5,938 bases of DNA from Methanobacteriota archaeon (GCA_003230355.1 QIDD01000069.1:1-5938); one strand, 5' to 3'; shown: positions 1 to 5,434, counted from the stretch's first letter. Notes: generated by a model from the sequence alone, not told the origin. Numbers and translations: made by a program.

Positions 1-371
1 CGATTGTTTTTTTCCAGAGTATAATATGTCTGGAAGAGGAAATGCTCGAAGATCCGAATCCGCTTGAAAAGCGCTTCTTTCACATCGATAGTGCAGTGTC
101 TGCCGTCGAGATCCAGCGTTCCAGTGATCAGACCTGAGTGGAAATTAAAATTGTTTCCCTCGACTGTCTTTGACATTATGATAGAGTTTGGAAGCGGGGT
201 ATCCTCCCCCTGTGAGACAATATTTACATCGACGGTAAGCGCAGGGTCGGCGTCTGATAAAAACCCCTCATAGTATCGATTCAAAAATGAAACTCGAGCG
301 GGATCGTCCAACCGCAGAGAACAGCATATGTCTCCAACCTGCAGTTTACATTCTGAATTGTGAGCAGACAT
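1..371 (-). CDS. HPr-kinase-related (HprK-like) protein, N-terminal part only
   Basis: This is an open frame of 123 codons that starts at ATG 371 and runs off the left edge without a stop. The protein begins MSAHNSECKLQVGDICCSLR. Its central part (about residues 21-45, LDDPARVSFLNRYYEGFLSD and onward) resembles the N-terminal domain of 'HprK-related' P-loop kinases, where a 'DDP...L...Y..FLSD..P' stretch is followed by beta strands. The last visible stretch (RIRIFEHFLFQTYYTLEKNN) would fall just before the usual LLHAAG strand and Walker A loop, so the catalytic part lies outside the window. The start is supported by AAGGA at 378-382 and a TATA-like box at 417-425. The gene has its own promoter and is separated by 97 bases from the aldo/keto reductase upstream. 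True HPr kinase phosphorylates HPr of the sugar phosphotransferase system. These relatives are mostly uncharacterised, so no substrate is claimed. The family call is from memory of its sequence style and is moderate. Confidence 0.5.
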   Translation of the reverse strand, partial: MSAHNSECKLQVGDICCSLRLDDPARVSFLNRYYEGFLSDADPALTVDVNIVSQGEDTPLPNSIIMSKTVEGNNFNFHSGLITGTLDLDGRHCTIDVKEALFKRIRIFEHFLFQTYYTLEKNN

Positions 372-377
372 TTCAAT

Positions 378-425
378 TCCTTAATCTATATCTACCTAAG
401 ATTTTTTGGACCCTATTTAATATAA
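378..425 (-). promoter_or_regulatory. Promoter and ribosome binding site of the HprK-like gene
   Basis: Read on the minus strand, TTATATTAA (425-417) is a fair archaeal TATA box, about 46 bases before the ATG at 371. This predicts transcription starting near 392-396 and a leader of roughly 20-25 bases. The leader contains AAGGA (382-378), six bases before the ATG. The match and spacing are reasonable, but no start has been measured. Confidence 0.45.
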
Positions 426-468
426 TTTGTTAATCATTGTCCAAGAAGATTGTTCTAGGCTTGATAAT

Positions 469-1302
469 TTAAGGCTTGTAATACATAAGCTTCCTTGAGT
501 AGGGAAATAGGGTGTCCACAAGCCCTCTATTTTCCTCCTCCGTAATTGGCATATGGGCACAGGCAAATCTCACATTTTCTTCAAGCTGCGCAAGAGTGTC
601 ACAGCCAATCACCGCGGTTGATATAGGATGCATTAGGGCAAATCTGAAAAATGGTTCCAACGAAGTAACATGGGGGAGCTTCTTTACAAAGCCTTTCAGA
701 TAGACCTTCATTCCTATTACGCCCATCCCTTTTTTAAGGGCAAGGGGCATCACATCCTCAAGGAAACTTTTGTAGCTCGGTTCCGCAGGATTTACAGGAA
801 TCAGGAGCGTGTCAAAATCGAATCTTTCTATGCATTCTCGGATTACATCTGGATCGTGATGACCTGTCACGCCAATGAACCTCACAAGCCCCTCTTCCTT
901 TGCCTCGATGAATGCTTCAAGGGCGCCGTCAGGGCCAAATATAGTCTCCACATCTCCATTGGTTTGCACATCATGCACCTGCCAAAGATCGAGGTGATCT
1001 GTCTTCATGTTCTCAAGGGTCTGCCTTAGATGGGATAGGGCTCCCTCTTTGTCCCTCGCATGGGATTTGCTCGCAAGAAATATCTCATCTCTTCTTTCTT
1101 TTAGGGCCAAGCCATAATATGATTCGCTATCTGAATATGCTCTGGCACAATCGAAATAATTGATCCCCAGATCTATAGCGCTGTTAATTAAATCACTAGC
1201 CTCTTTTTCATGGCCGTAGGTTCTGAGTATCCCTTCTCCGCCAAGACCCAGGATGGTAACTTCTTCTCCTGTTTTACCAAGCTTTCTTTTTTCAATTTCC
1301 AT
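469..1302 (-). CDS. Aldo/keto reductase
   Basis: The protein has 277 residues and a complete aldo/keto reductase TIM-barrel. This family uses NAD(P)H to reduce carbonyl groups in the cytoplasm. The catalytic tetrad is intact: Asp51 and Tyr56 in NYFDCARAYSDSESYYG, Lys79 in LASKS, and His110 in LWQVHD. The N-terminal RKLGKTGEEVTILGLGGEG is the typical first-strand region. The C-terminal AVIGCDTLAQLEENVRFA matches the cofactor phosphate-binding region. There is no C-terminal ferredoxin-like cysteine cluster, unlike the longer archaeal and clostridial variants, so it should be a simple soluble reductase. Its substrate cannot be told from sequence. The ATG at 1302 is preceded by GAGG (1310-1307) at good spacing. 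The gene lies 92 bases downstream of the htrA stop on the same strand. No clear TATA box is visible in that gap, only two short T-runs (1346-1342 and 1333-1329), so read-through from htrA is possible. Confidence 0.9.
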   Translation of the reverse strand: MEIEKRKLGKTGEEVTILGLGGEGILRTYGHEKEASDLINSAIDLGINYFDCARAYSDSESYYGLALKERRDEIFLASKSHARDKEGALSHLRQTLENMKTDHLDLWQVHDVQTNGDVETIFGPDGALEAFIEAKEEGLVRFIGVTGHHDPDVIRECIERFDFDTLLIPVNPAEPSYKSFLEDVMPLALKKGMGVIGMKVYLKGFVKKLPHVTSLEPFFRFALMHPISTAVIGCDTLAQLEENVRFACAHMPITEEENRGLVDTLFPYSRKLMYYKP

Positions 1303-1306
1303 GAAG

Positions 1307-1310
1307 CCTC
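1307..1310 (-). promoter_or_regulatory. Ribosome binding site of the aldo/keto reductase
   Basis: GAGG on the minus strand lies four bases before ATG 1302. It supports this start, which also gives the normal N-terminus of the family. Confidence 0.55.
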
Positions 1311-1394
1311 AATAAAGTTCGCTTTTGTAAAAATCTGTTAGAAAAATTCATTCTTTGTTTCATTGTAACTTCTTGCCGCTGTTTTAATTTCAAC

Positions 1395-2762
1395 TTACTC
1401 TGGCCTTTCCTCTAATCGGACATCTGAACTCCCTTCTACTCCCTCTCTGAGGTATCTGATTGTAACAACATCTCCCACCTCCTTTTTTGACAGGAATTCC
1501 AAAAGGCCTTCGATTGTTTCTATCTGCTCATCGTCAGCACTGATGATTATGTCACCTCCAAAGGGATATGTCATGCTCCCGACCTGGACCTCGGTGTCTG
1601 AGCCTATGAGTCCTGCCTTGTCAGCAGGACTGTCGATTAACACGTCAACAATGAGCACGCCTTTTTCCGGGAGTTCCAGTTCAGGCGGAAATGTGGAAAC
1701 AGATCCGCCGGAAATTCCCAGGTATGGGCGGGACACGCTGCCGGTTTCAATAAGCTGGGTCATCACTTTTTTTGCGGTGTTTATGGGTATTGCAAATCCT
1801 ATGCCAACCGACCCGCGCACCGGCGAGATAATGGCAGAGTTTATCCCGATGACCTCTGAGCGGGAGTTTACCAGGGGTCCGCCGGAGTTGCCTGGGTTGA
1901 CGCTTGCATCTGTCTGGATTATCCCGAAGATGATGTCACCGGTTTCAGCATCAAGCGTCCTGTTGACAGAGCTCACAACACCAACTGTGACTGTTCTTTC
2001 AAGGGCGAATGGATTTCCTATGGCGATAGCCGTCATGCCCACGCGTACCTTGTCTGAGTCCCCGAGCGATGCAACCGGGAGGCCGGGAGGCGCATCAATC
2101 TTTATGACTGCAAGGTCTGTGGGACGGTCGGTGCCTATTAGCTCTGCCTCGATTTCCTCGCCAGGTTTGAAGGAAACAGTGATTGTGTCGGCGCCTTCCA
2201 CAACATGGTTGTTTGTGAGAATATATCCCTCAGAGTTTACAACAACGCCTGAACCCACGCCCTGAGAGGGCACTTCCTGCTGGAGCTGAAAGTCATAGGA
2301 AAGCTCTGTGGATGTGATGAAGACCACGGCGGGTGACACGTTTTTATAGACGTTGATTATGGTTTCTTCATTTTGGATCTCTGTGTCGATGCTTGCCAGA
2401 TCAGAAGTTATCTTATCCAGCCTGGTCTTTGCGTCCTCCAGCTCAGTGTTCACAGATTCAAGGGCGGCCTGATTTCCAGCTTCCAAGCGGTCTATTCGGG
2501 TTTTAAGCTGGTCGATTTCAGAGTCGAGCCCGGCCTCCATTGTGCTGGACTGATTTTCGCGTCTATCGCTCTGAGATTTCAGGTCGGTTAGGCTTTCTTC
2601 GATTTGACCCAGATCAGTTTCCAGCCGTGAGTCGAGTTCTGTTATCTGGGTGTTCAAAACCGTAATCTGCGGCCTTAGATAGAGGGTGCTTACGGTAGAG
2701 CCGACTACAGCTCCAAGCACTAGAGAAATCAGGATGAATATGAATATGTTCCTTTCCTTCAT
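1395..2762 (-). CDS. Membrane-anchored HtrA/DegP-type serine protease with coiled coil and PDZ domain
   Basis: This 455-residue protein is a trypsin-like protease of the HtrA/DegP family, which degrades or refolds damaged extracytoplasmic proteins. Residues 6-29 (NIFIFILISLVLGAVVGSTV...) form one membrane helix after a short basic start, so it is probably anchored with the protease outside the cytoplasm. Residues about 30-135 are hydrophilic heptad-like sequence, an apparent coiled coil. The protease domain spans about 137-345 with the full catalytic triad: His186 in TNNHVVEG, Asp216 in PTDLAVI and Ser293 in NPGNSGGP. One PDZ domain follows at about 346-445, including the FGGDIIISADDEQI stretch usual in this group. 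The gene reads away from its own TATA box and has AAAGGGG before the ATG. The long coiled-coil spacer is the unusual part; most family members have a much shorter linker. The family call is secure, but the natural substrates are unknown. Confidence 0.95.
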   Translation of the reverse strand: MKERNIFIFILISLVLGAVVGSTVSTLYLRPQITVLNTQITELDSRLETDLGQIEESLTDLKSQSDRRENQSSTMEAGLDSEIDQLKTRIDRLEAGNQAALESVNTELEDAKTRLDKITSDLASIDTEIQNEETIINVYKNVSPAVVFITSTELSYDFQLQQEVPSQGVGSGVVVNSEGYILTNNHVVEGADTITVSFKPGEEIEAELIGTDRPTDLAVIKIDAPPGLPVASLGDSDKVRVGMTAIAIGNPFALERTVTVGVVSSVNRTLDAETGDIIFGIIQTDASVNPGNSGGPLVNSRSEVIGINSAIISPVRGSVGIGFAIPINTAKKVMTQLIETGSVSRPYLGISGGSVSTFPPELELPEKGVLIVDVLIDSPADKAGLIGSDTEVQVGSMTYPFGGDIIISADDEQIETIEGLLEFLSKKEVGDVVTIRYLREGVEGSSDVRLEERPE

Positions 2763-2768
2763 AAAGCG

Positions 2769-2804
2769 ACCCCTTTAAAGATTTGTTGCTTGAGAGATAT
2801 AAAT
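2769..2804 (-). promoter_or_regulatory. htrA promoter and ribosome binding site
   Basis: Read on the minus strand, TTTATATC (2803-2796) is a good archaeal TATA box. The usual 25-27 base spacing puts the transcription start near 2771-2776, only about ten bases before the ATG at 2762. AAAGGGG (2776-2770) is a Shine-Dalgarno-like match just upstream of the ATG. Because it overlaps the predicted transcription start, either the message starts slightly earlier or the gene is nearly leaderless. Confidence 0.55.
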
Positions 2805-2997
2805 GCTACGGTATGCTCTAAGAGCTTGCTAGTGCTTGATTTTGTTCGGCGGCCCTGGCAATTGAAATCTGGGTGAGCGTTCATTACTCTGTTTAATATA
2901 TCTAATCTATTTTAGCCCTATTTCACAATGTAAATTAATCAGGTTAATAATGTTAATAAAAGGCCAGATTTAGAATTAATAAAATCATTTCACAAGC

Positions 2998-3006
2998 TTT
3001 ATATAA
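2998..3006 (+). promoter_or_regulatory. Strong TATA box on the plus strand with no protein gene after it
   Basis: TTTATATAA is close to the archaeal TATA consensus. It predicts a transcription start near 3026-3031. No plus-strand protein gene follows for more than 2 kb. What does follow at that distance is the GC-rich stem-loop at 3033-3076, so the box most simply drives a small RNA. Confidence 0.45.
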
Positions 3007-3028
3007 CCACCACAACCCGAAGAAATAC

Positions 3029-3080
3029 AACTGACGGGGCAGAAGAAACACTTTTTCTTAACCACAAGTCCCCGTCTTTT
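3029..3080 (+). ncRNA. Candidate small structured RNA, unrecognised
   Basis: GACGGGG (3033-3039) pairs perfectly with CCCCGTC (3070-3076), and the stem is followed at once by TTTT (3077-3080). Inside, AAGAAA (3043-3048) pairs with TTTCTT (3054-3059) around a five-base loop. This leaves a three-base bulge (CAG) on the left and about ten bases (3060-3069) on the right. The stem begins about 30 bases after the centre of the TTTATATAA box, as expected for an RNA starting at its base. It lacks the C and D boxes of C/D guide RNAs and the ACA placement of H/ACA RNAs. It could instead be a terminator-like hairpin, but no plus-strand gene lies upstream to be terminated. The exact ends are inferred. 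Confidence 0.35.
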
Positions 3081-3110
3081 ACCCCCTACACACTTTTATC
3101 AACTTAGTGT

Positions 3111-3116
3111 AAAAAA
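3111..3116 (-). terminator. T-run after the membrane-protein gene
   Basis: Six T residues on the minus strand lie eight bases after the TGA stop of the membrane-protein gene. Archaeal RNA polymerase terminates at such runs without needing a hairpin. It is a plausible end for the fdhD-like operon transcript. Confidence 0.4.
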
Positions 3117-3123
3117 TAGCTTC

Positions 3124-3579
3124 TCATCTTCCCACATCCCCAGTTCGCTCACGCCCTTTAGTTTTGGCTTTTCCTACAAGATACCCCAGAATCAGCCCCA
3201 TAACGATAAATAGAACTATATCCCATTGAAAGATAGTTTTCACTAAAAGGCGAAATAACCCAAGAGGATGGAATATTCCCCATTTGCCCTTTGAGAAAGA
3301 AAATATAAGAAAAAATTTTATCAAAAAAAAGAGAATTGCCCCTGCCAAAGGATACTTATAACTAACATTTTTTTCATATTTTCCATAGAGGTCAATCGAT
3401 ATTGCAAATAGTGCTCCAAAGATTCCCCCTAATACAAGATGGAAAATAAAATAATTTATGGGATTACTTCCAACACCAAAGGGAGGAGTATAAAGTCCAA
3501 ACGTGATAAAAATTAAAATAATACTTAATACAATACCTGCAACCGCTCCAAATACCGCTCCTTTTTTCCACGCCTTCAT
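3124..3579 (-). CDS. Four-helix membrane protein of unknown function
   Basis: I do not recognise this 151-residue protein. It is strongly hydrophobic, with four likely membrane helices at about residues 7-30, 41-63, 77-95 and 119-137, and a basic hydrophilic tail (KAKTKGRERTGDVGR). Helices 1, 2 and 4 carry small-residue patterns (GAVFGAVAG, GGIFGALFA, GLILGYLVG) of the kind that allow tight helix packing. No catalytic or metal-binding motif is visible, and it has no cysteine. GGGAGG (3593-3588) eight bases before the ATG makes the start clear. It begins 25 bases after the stop of the FdhD-like gene, so the two are probably one operon. By eye its coding sequence is more AT-rich and richer in AAA, ATA and TTT codons than the neighbours. 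This may reflect its hydrophobic, lysine-containing composition or a later arrival. Confidence 0.75.
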   Translation of the reverse strand: MKAWKKGAVFGAVAGIVLSIILIFITFGLYTPPFGVGSNPINYFIFHLVLGGIFGALFAISIDLYGKYEKNVSYKYPLAGAILFFLIKFFLIFSFSKGKWGIFHPLGLFRLLVKTIFQWDIVLFIVMGLILGYLVGKAKTKGRERTGDVGR

Positions 3580-3587
3580 TTACGCTG

Positions 3588-3593
3588 CCTCCC
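3588..3593 (-). promoter_or_regulatory. Ribosome binding site of the membrane-protein gene
   Basis: GGGAGG on the minus strand is the best Shine-Dalgarno match in the window and lies eight bases before ATG 3579. It sits in the 25-base gap after the FdhD-like gene, as expected for the second gene of an operon. Confidence 0.65.
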
Positions 3594-3604
3594 TAATTCT
3601 ATCG

Positions 3605-4291
3605 TTATAAGATTCTTTCCTTGTGAGTATATAGATTCATCCGCTTCCCCTTTGCAAAGCATACCAGCGTCACGCCGTATTTCTCTGCTGTAACAATGCT
3701 TGAGCCGAGAGGCGCGCCGCGGGAAACCACAACCGAAACACCTGCTCGAACCGCTTTTTCAATCATGAATCCGATCTGCCTCCCAGTGCTAGCCAAGATA
3801 CACTGCCTGAAGTCAACTCCGCTTTGAAGCCCCTTTCCGATAACCGCGTCGATTGCGTTTCCCTTCCCAATATCATCCGCGCAAAAGAGAAGGCTTCCAC
3901 GGGTGTCAAAAAGCCCGGCTGAATGCACGCCGCCGGTCAGCTCCCAAACCTCGGTGCTCTCAAAAAGCCGCTTCATACAAAGAGCAAGAATTTCATGATG
4001 CACAGTCAAATCAGAATCCACAGGGGAGAGCGGTAAATTCCGGCTGCAAATCTCAAAGTCAACACCAGAATCAGTCTCGCGAACACTCTGCACATCATCC
4101 ATTGAACCGATAAGCCCCATGAAAAACAACCTGCCAATCGCAGCATCCACACGGTTCCTCGGAATCATGGTCATCTTAAAAGGCTTAGAATCATTCACCC
4201 GCACTTCAACAACACCATCTAAAACAACCTTTCCCTGCCGCGTCTCCCGCAAGCCGCCAACCTCAATCCGAGTGTATTCAACGTCCTTCAT
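3605..4291 (-). CDS. Divergent FdhD-like protein (formate dehydrogenase accessory family)
   Basis: This 228-residue protein aligns by eye along the whole FdhD family. FdhD passes sulfur from a cysteine desulfurase to the molybdenum or tungsten cofactor of formate dehydrogenase. Recognisable blocks are TGGVHSAGLF (119-128), ADDIGKGNAIDAVIG (138-152), STGRQ (168-172), SRGAP (190-194) and FAKGKRMNLYTHKERI (212-227). Two things are odd. The CGxCG-type cysteine motif, which carries the persulfide in E. coli FdhD, is missing: the corresponding region (about 84-105) has only Cys105, and the other cysteines (82, 137, 164, 211) are scattered. The usual EDVGRHNA block reads DDIGKGNA, so the Arg-His pair is gone. 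It may therefore bind the cofactor without classical sulfur transfer, or serve another enzyme. No formate dehydrogenase is in the window. The gene seems leaderless: no Shine-Dalgarno, and a TATA-like box about 30 bases upstream. The symbol fdhD is withheld because of the missing motif. Confidence 0.85.
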   Translation of the reverse strand: MKDVEYTRIEVGGLRETRQGKVVLDGVVEVRVNDSKPFKMTMIPRNRVDAAIGRLFFMGLIGSMDDVQSVRETDSGVDFEICSRNLPLSPVDSDLTVHHEILALCMKRLFESTEVWELTGGVHSAGLFDTRGSLLFCADDIGKGNAIDAVIGKGLQSGVDFRQCILASTGRQIGFMIEKAVRAGVSVVVSRGAPLGSSIVTAEKYGVTLVCFAKGKRMNLYTHKERIL

Positions 4292-4316
4292 AACAATGTT
4301 TTAAGCGACTAAGACT

Positions 4317-4326
4317 CTTTAAATAG
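4317..4326 (-). promoter_or_regulatory. Promoter of the FdhD-like operon
   Basis: CTATTTAAAG on the minus strand is a fair TATA-like element centred about 30 bases before ATG 4291. The predicted start lies at or within a few bases of the ATG, and no Shine-Dalgarno sequence is present, so a leaderless message is likely. Confidence 0.45.
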
Positions 4327-4479
4327 GTTTCCGAAACGCAGAGATCGATTATCCCAAAACCGCGGCCGAAAAAGGGTATTTACCCCAAGAACCTGGTGTT
4401 CGATTGAACTTTAAAATATTCAACTCTTTTTGGAGCATTTTCGCTTTTCACGGAAATGCGGGTTTCTTTTTCAGGCGTG

Positions 4480-4503
4480 TTTTTCTTTACACAAAGAAAA
4501 AGA
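4480..4503 (-). terminator. T-rich terminator of the tRNA-Leu gene, within a perfect inverted repeat
   Basis: On the minus strand the discriminator base of the tRNA is followed directly by TCTTTTTCTTT (4503-4493), a typical archaeal T-rich terminator. The T-tract is also one arm of a perfect 9-bp inverted repeat: TTTTTCTTT at 4480-4488 and AAAGAAAAA at 4493-4501, separated by four bases. It could therefore slow transcription from either side. Confidence 0.55.
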
Positions 4504-4588
4504 TGCGGGGGAAGGGATTCGAACCCTCGCAGGCACTGAGCCAACAGGTCCTAAGCCTGTCTCCTTTGGCCGTCTCGGACACCCCCGC
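4504..4588 (-). tRNA. tRNA-Leu, anticodon UAG
   Basis: Read on the minus strand this is a complete 85-base class II tRNA. The acceptor arms GCGGGGG (4588-4582) and CCCCCGC (4511-4505) pair fully, with discriminator A at 4504. The D-arm is TCC...GGA with GG in the loop. The anticodon arm is ACAGG-CTTAGGA-CCTGT, with anticodon TAG at 4553-4551, which reads CUA and other CUN leucine codons. A long variable arm with stem GGC/GCC is present, as expected for leucine. The T-arm is GAGGG-TTCGAAT-CCCTT, with one G-T pair. There is no intron and CCA is not encoded, so it must be added after transcription. Confidence 0.97.
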
Positions 4589-4611
4589 TTAAACGTTTTG
4601 TTGCTGGATTT

Positions 4612-4620
4612 GATATTTAA
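4612..4620 (-). promoter_or_regulatory. tRNA-Leu promoter
   Basis: TTAAATATC on the minus strand is a TATA-like box centred about 28 bases before the first base of the tRNA, the spacing expected for an archaeal tRNA transcribed from its own start. It lies between the end of rpiA and the tRNA, which suggests that the tRNA is transcribed on its own. Confidence 0.5.
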
Positions 4621-4676
4621 TCGTTTTCTTCCTGATGTAAGGCGCTTCATGATTCTGTGGGAAGGGTGTTGGAAAA

Positions 4677-5351
4677 TTAGAGTTTTAATGTTTTTACACC
4701 GTAGCTTGTGCCCACGAGGACCTCTGATGTCATGTCCGAAAATATTCCGTTGTCCACGACACCGGGTATCTTGTTTATCTCATGCTCCATTTTTTGGGGA
4801 TCCGACAGGGCTCCGAAGTCTGCGTCGATTACATAGTTTTTGTTGTCTGTTATGAAGTAGTTACTGCCTGCGAGCCGTAGGAATGGTGTTGCGCCGATTT
4901 CGCTGAGTTTTTTCATTGCCAAGCCCAGCGCAAAGGGGAGGATTTCCACTGGGACGGCCATGTTTAGCTCCTTTACAACCTTGGTTTCGTCAGCCACAAC
5001 TATAAATCTCTCTGCTGCTGATGCCACGATCTTCTCTCGCACATGAGCGCCTCCACCTCCTTTTATAAGGTTGAGGCCGGGGTCTACCTGGTCTGCGCCG
5101 TCTATTGCGATGTCCAGCTCCTGATATTCTTCTAATGTTCCCAGTTGTATGCCGCTTTCACGGGCGATCTTTTCAGTTGCTTTTGAAGTAGGTATCCCGA
5201 TTATGCCGAGCCCTTCTTCTCGCGTGAGTTCACCCAAATATTTGATCGTGTAATAGACTGTGGACCCTGTGCCAAGCCCTACTATGTCACCGCTCGCAAC
5301 CTCCCTTGCCGCCGCTTCGCCGCACATCTTTTTAAACTCTTCCTGATTCAT
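4677..5351 (-). CDS. rpiA: Ribose-5-phosphate isomerase A
   Basis: This 224-residue protein is a full-length RpiA, which interconverts ribose 5-phosphate and ribulose 5-phosphate in the cytoplasm. In archaea this supplies ribose for nucleotides. The family motifs are all present: the phosphate-binding loop GLGTGSTV (25-32), PTS (54-56), DGADQVD (84-90), KGGGGAHVREK (97-107) and ADETK (120-124). The residues matching the E. coli active site (Asp81, Asp84, Lys94, Glu103, Lys121) are Asp84, Asp87, Lys97, Glu106 and Lys124. The start at 5351 aligns with the usual N-terminus (MNQEEFKKMCGEAAAREV). AAAGGG abuts this ATG with no spacer, so it is not a good ribosome binding site, and the gene may be leaderless; no convincing TATA box is seen. 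It is divergent from the PHP-domain gene, with 83 bases between the two starts. Confidence 0.95.
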   Translation of the reverse strand: MNQEEFKKMCGEAAAREVASGDIVGLGTGSTVYYTIKYLGELTREEGLGIIGIPTSKATEKIARESGIQLGTLEEYQELDIAIDGADQVDPGLNLIKGGGGAHVREKIVASAAERFIVVADETKVVKELNMAVPVEILPFALGLAMKKLSEIGATPFLRLAGSNYFITDNKNYVIDADFGALSDPQKMEHEINKIPGVVDNGIFSDMTSEVLVGTSYGVKTLKL

Positions 5352-5403
5352 CCCTTTCTAATAATCTATCTTTATTGAAAAATGTATGGTTATCGGTGCA
5401 AAC

Positions 5404-5411
5404 TTTTTTAT
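5404..5411 (+). promoter_or_regulatory. TATA-like box of the PHP-domain gene
   Basis: TTTTTTAT lies about 24-31 bases before ATG 5435, so transcription would start at or next to the start codon. No Shine-Dalgarno sequence precedes the ATG, which fits a leaderless message. Confidence 0.4.
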
Positions 5412-5434
5412 TCCCGTCCCCCCATGTAGTCTTG

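Larger units (their letters stand above)
2763..3123. other. 361-base stretch without a protein gene
   Basis: This AT-rich stretch lies between the start of htrA and the end of the membrane-protein gene. It holds four things described separately: the htrA promoter near 2796-2803; a plus-strand TATA box at 2998-3006; a candidate structured RNA at about 3029-3080; and a T6 run at 3116-3111 that may end the fdhD operon. Between about 2860 and 2997 there are only AT-rich bases, including three TTAATAA copies (2944-2950, 2953-2959, 2976-2982). I see no credible reading frame there on either strand. Confidence 0.6.

Noticed and set aside
457..478. Two AGGCTTG direct repeats near the end of the aldo/keto reductase gene
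   Set aside because: Only seven bases long, one copy lies inside the coding region, and there is no further structure. Chance is sufficient.
1285..1358. Minus-strand 22-codon frame (beginning MKQRMNF) overlapping the start of the aldo/keto reductase
   Set aside because: There is no ribosome binding site, the composition is unremarkable, and it overlaps the supported start of the reductase.
1543..2265. Plus-strand open frame of 240 codons inside htrA
   Set aside because: It lies opposite the conserved protease domain, is rich in Pro, Ser and Thr as expected for an antisense frame, and resembles no known family.
3090..3110. ACACT/AGTGT inverted repeat considered as a terminator hairpin
   Set aside because: The five-pair stem has an 11-base loop. 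On the minus strand the T-run comes before the stem, not after it, so it does not fit an intrinsic hairpin terminator.
4374..4409. Small hairpins GGGTA/TACCC and GTTC/GAAC upstream of the FdhD-like gene
   Set aside because: Stems of four to five pairs in AT-rich DNA, with no T-run or well-placed promoter, are expected by chance.
4456..4511. A second copy of ATGCGGG (the 3' end of the tRNA) about 47 bases downstream of the tRNA, as a possible attachment-site remnant
   Set aside because: Seven bases is too short for an integrase attachment repeat, and no integrase or element gene lies between or beside the copies.
4430..4855. Plus-strand open frame of 141 codons
   Set aside because: It runs straight through the tRNA-Leu gene and into the opposite strand of rpiA. 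The protein has no family character, so it is a chance frame.
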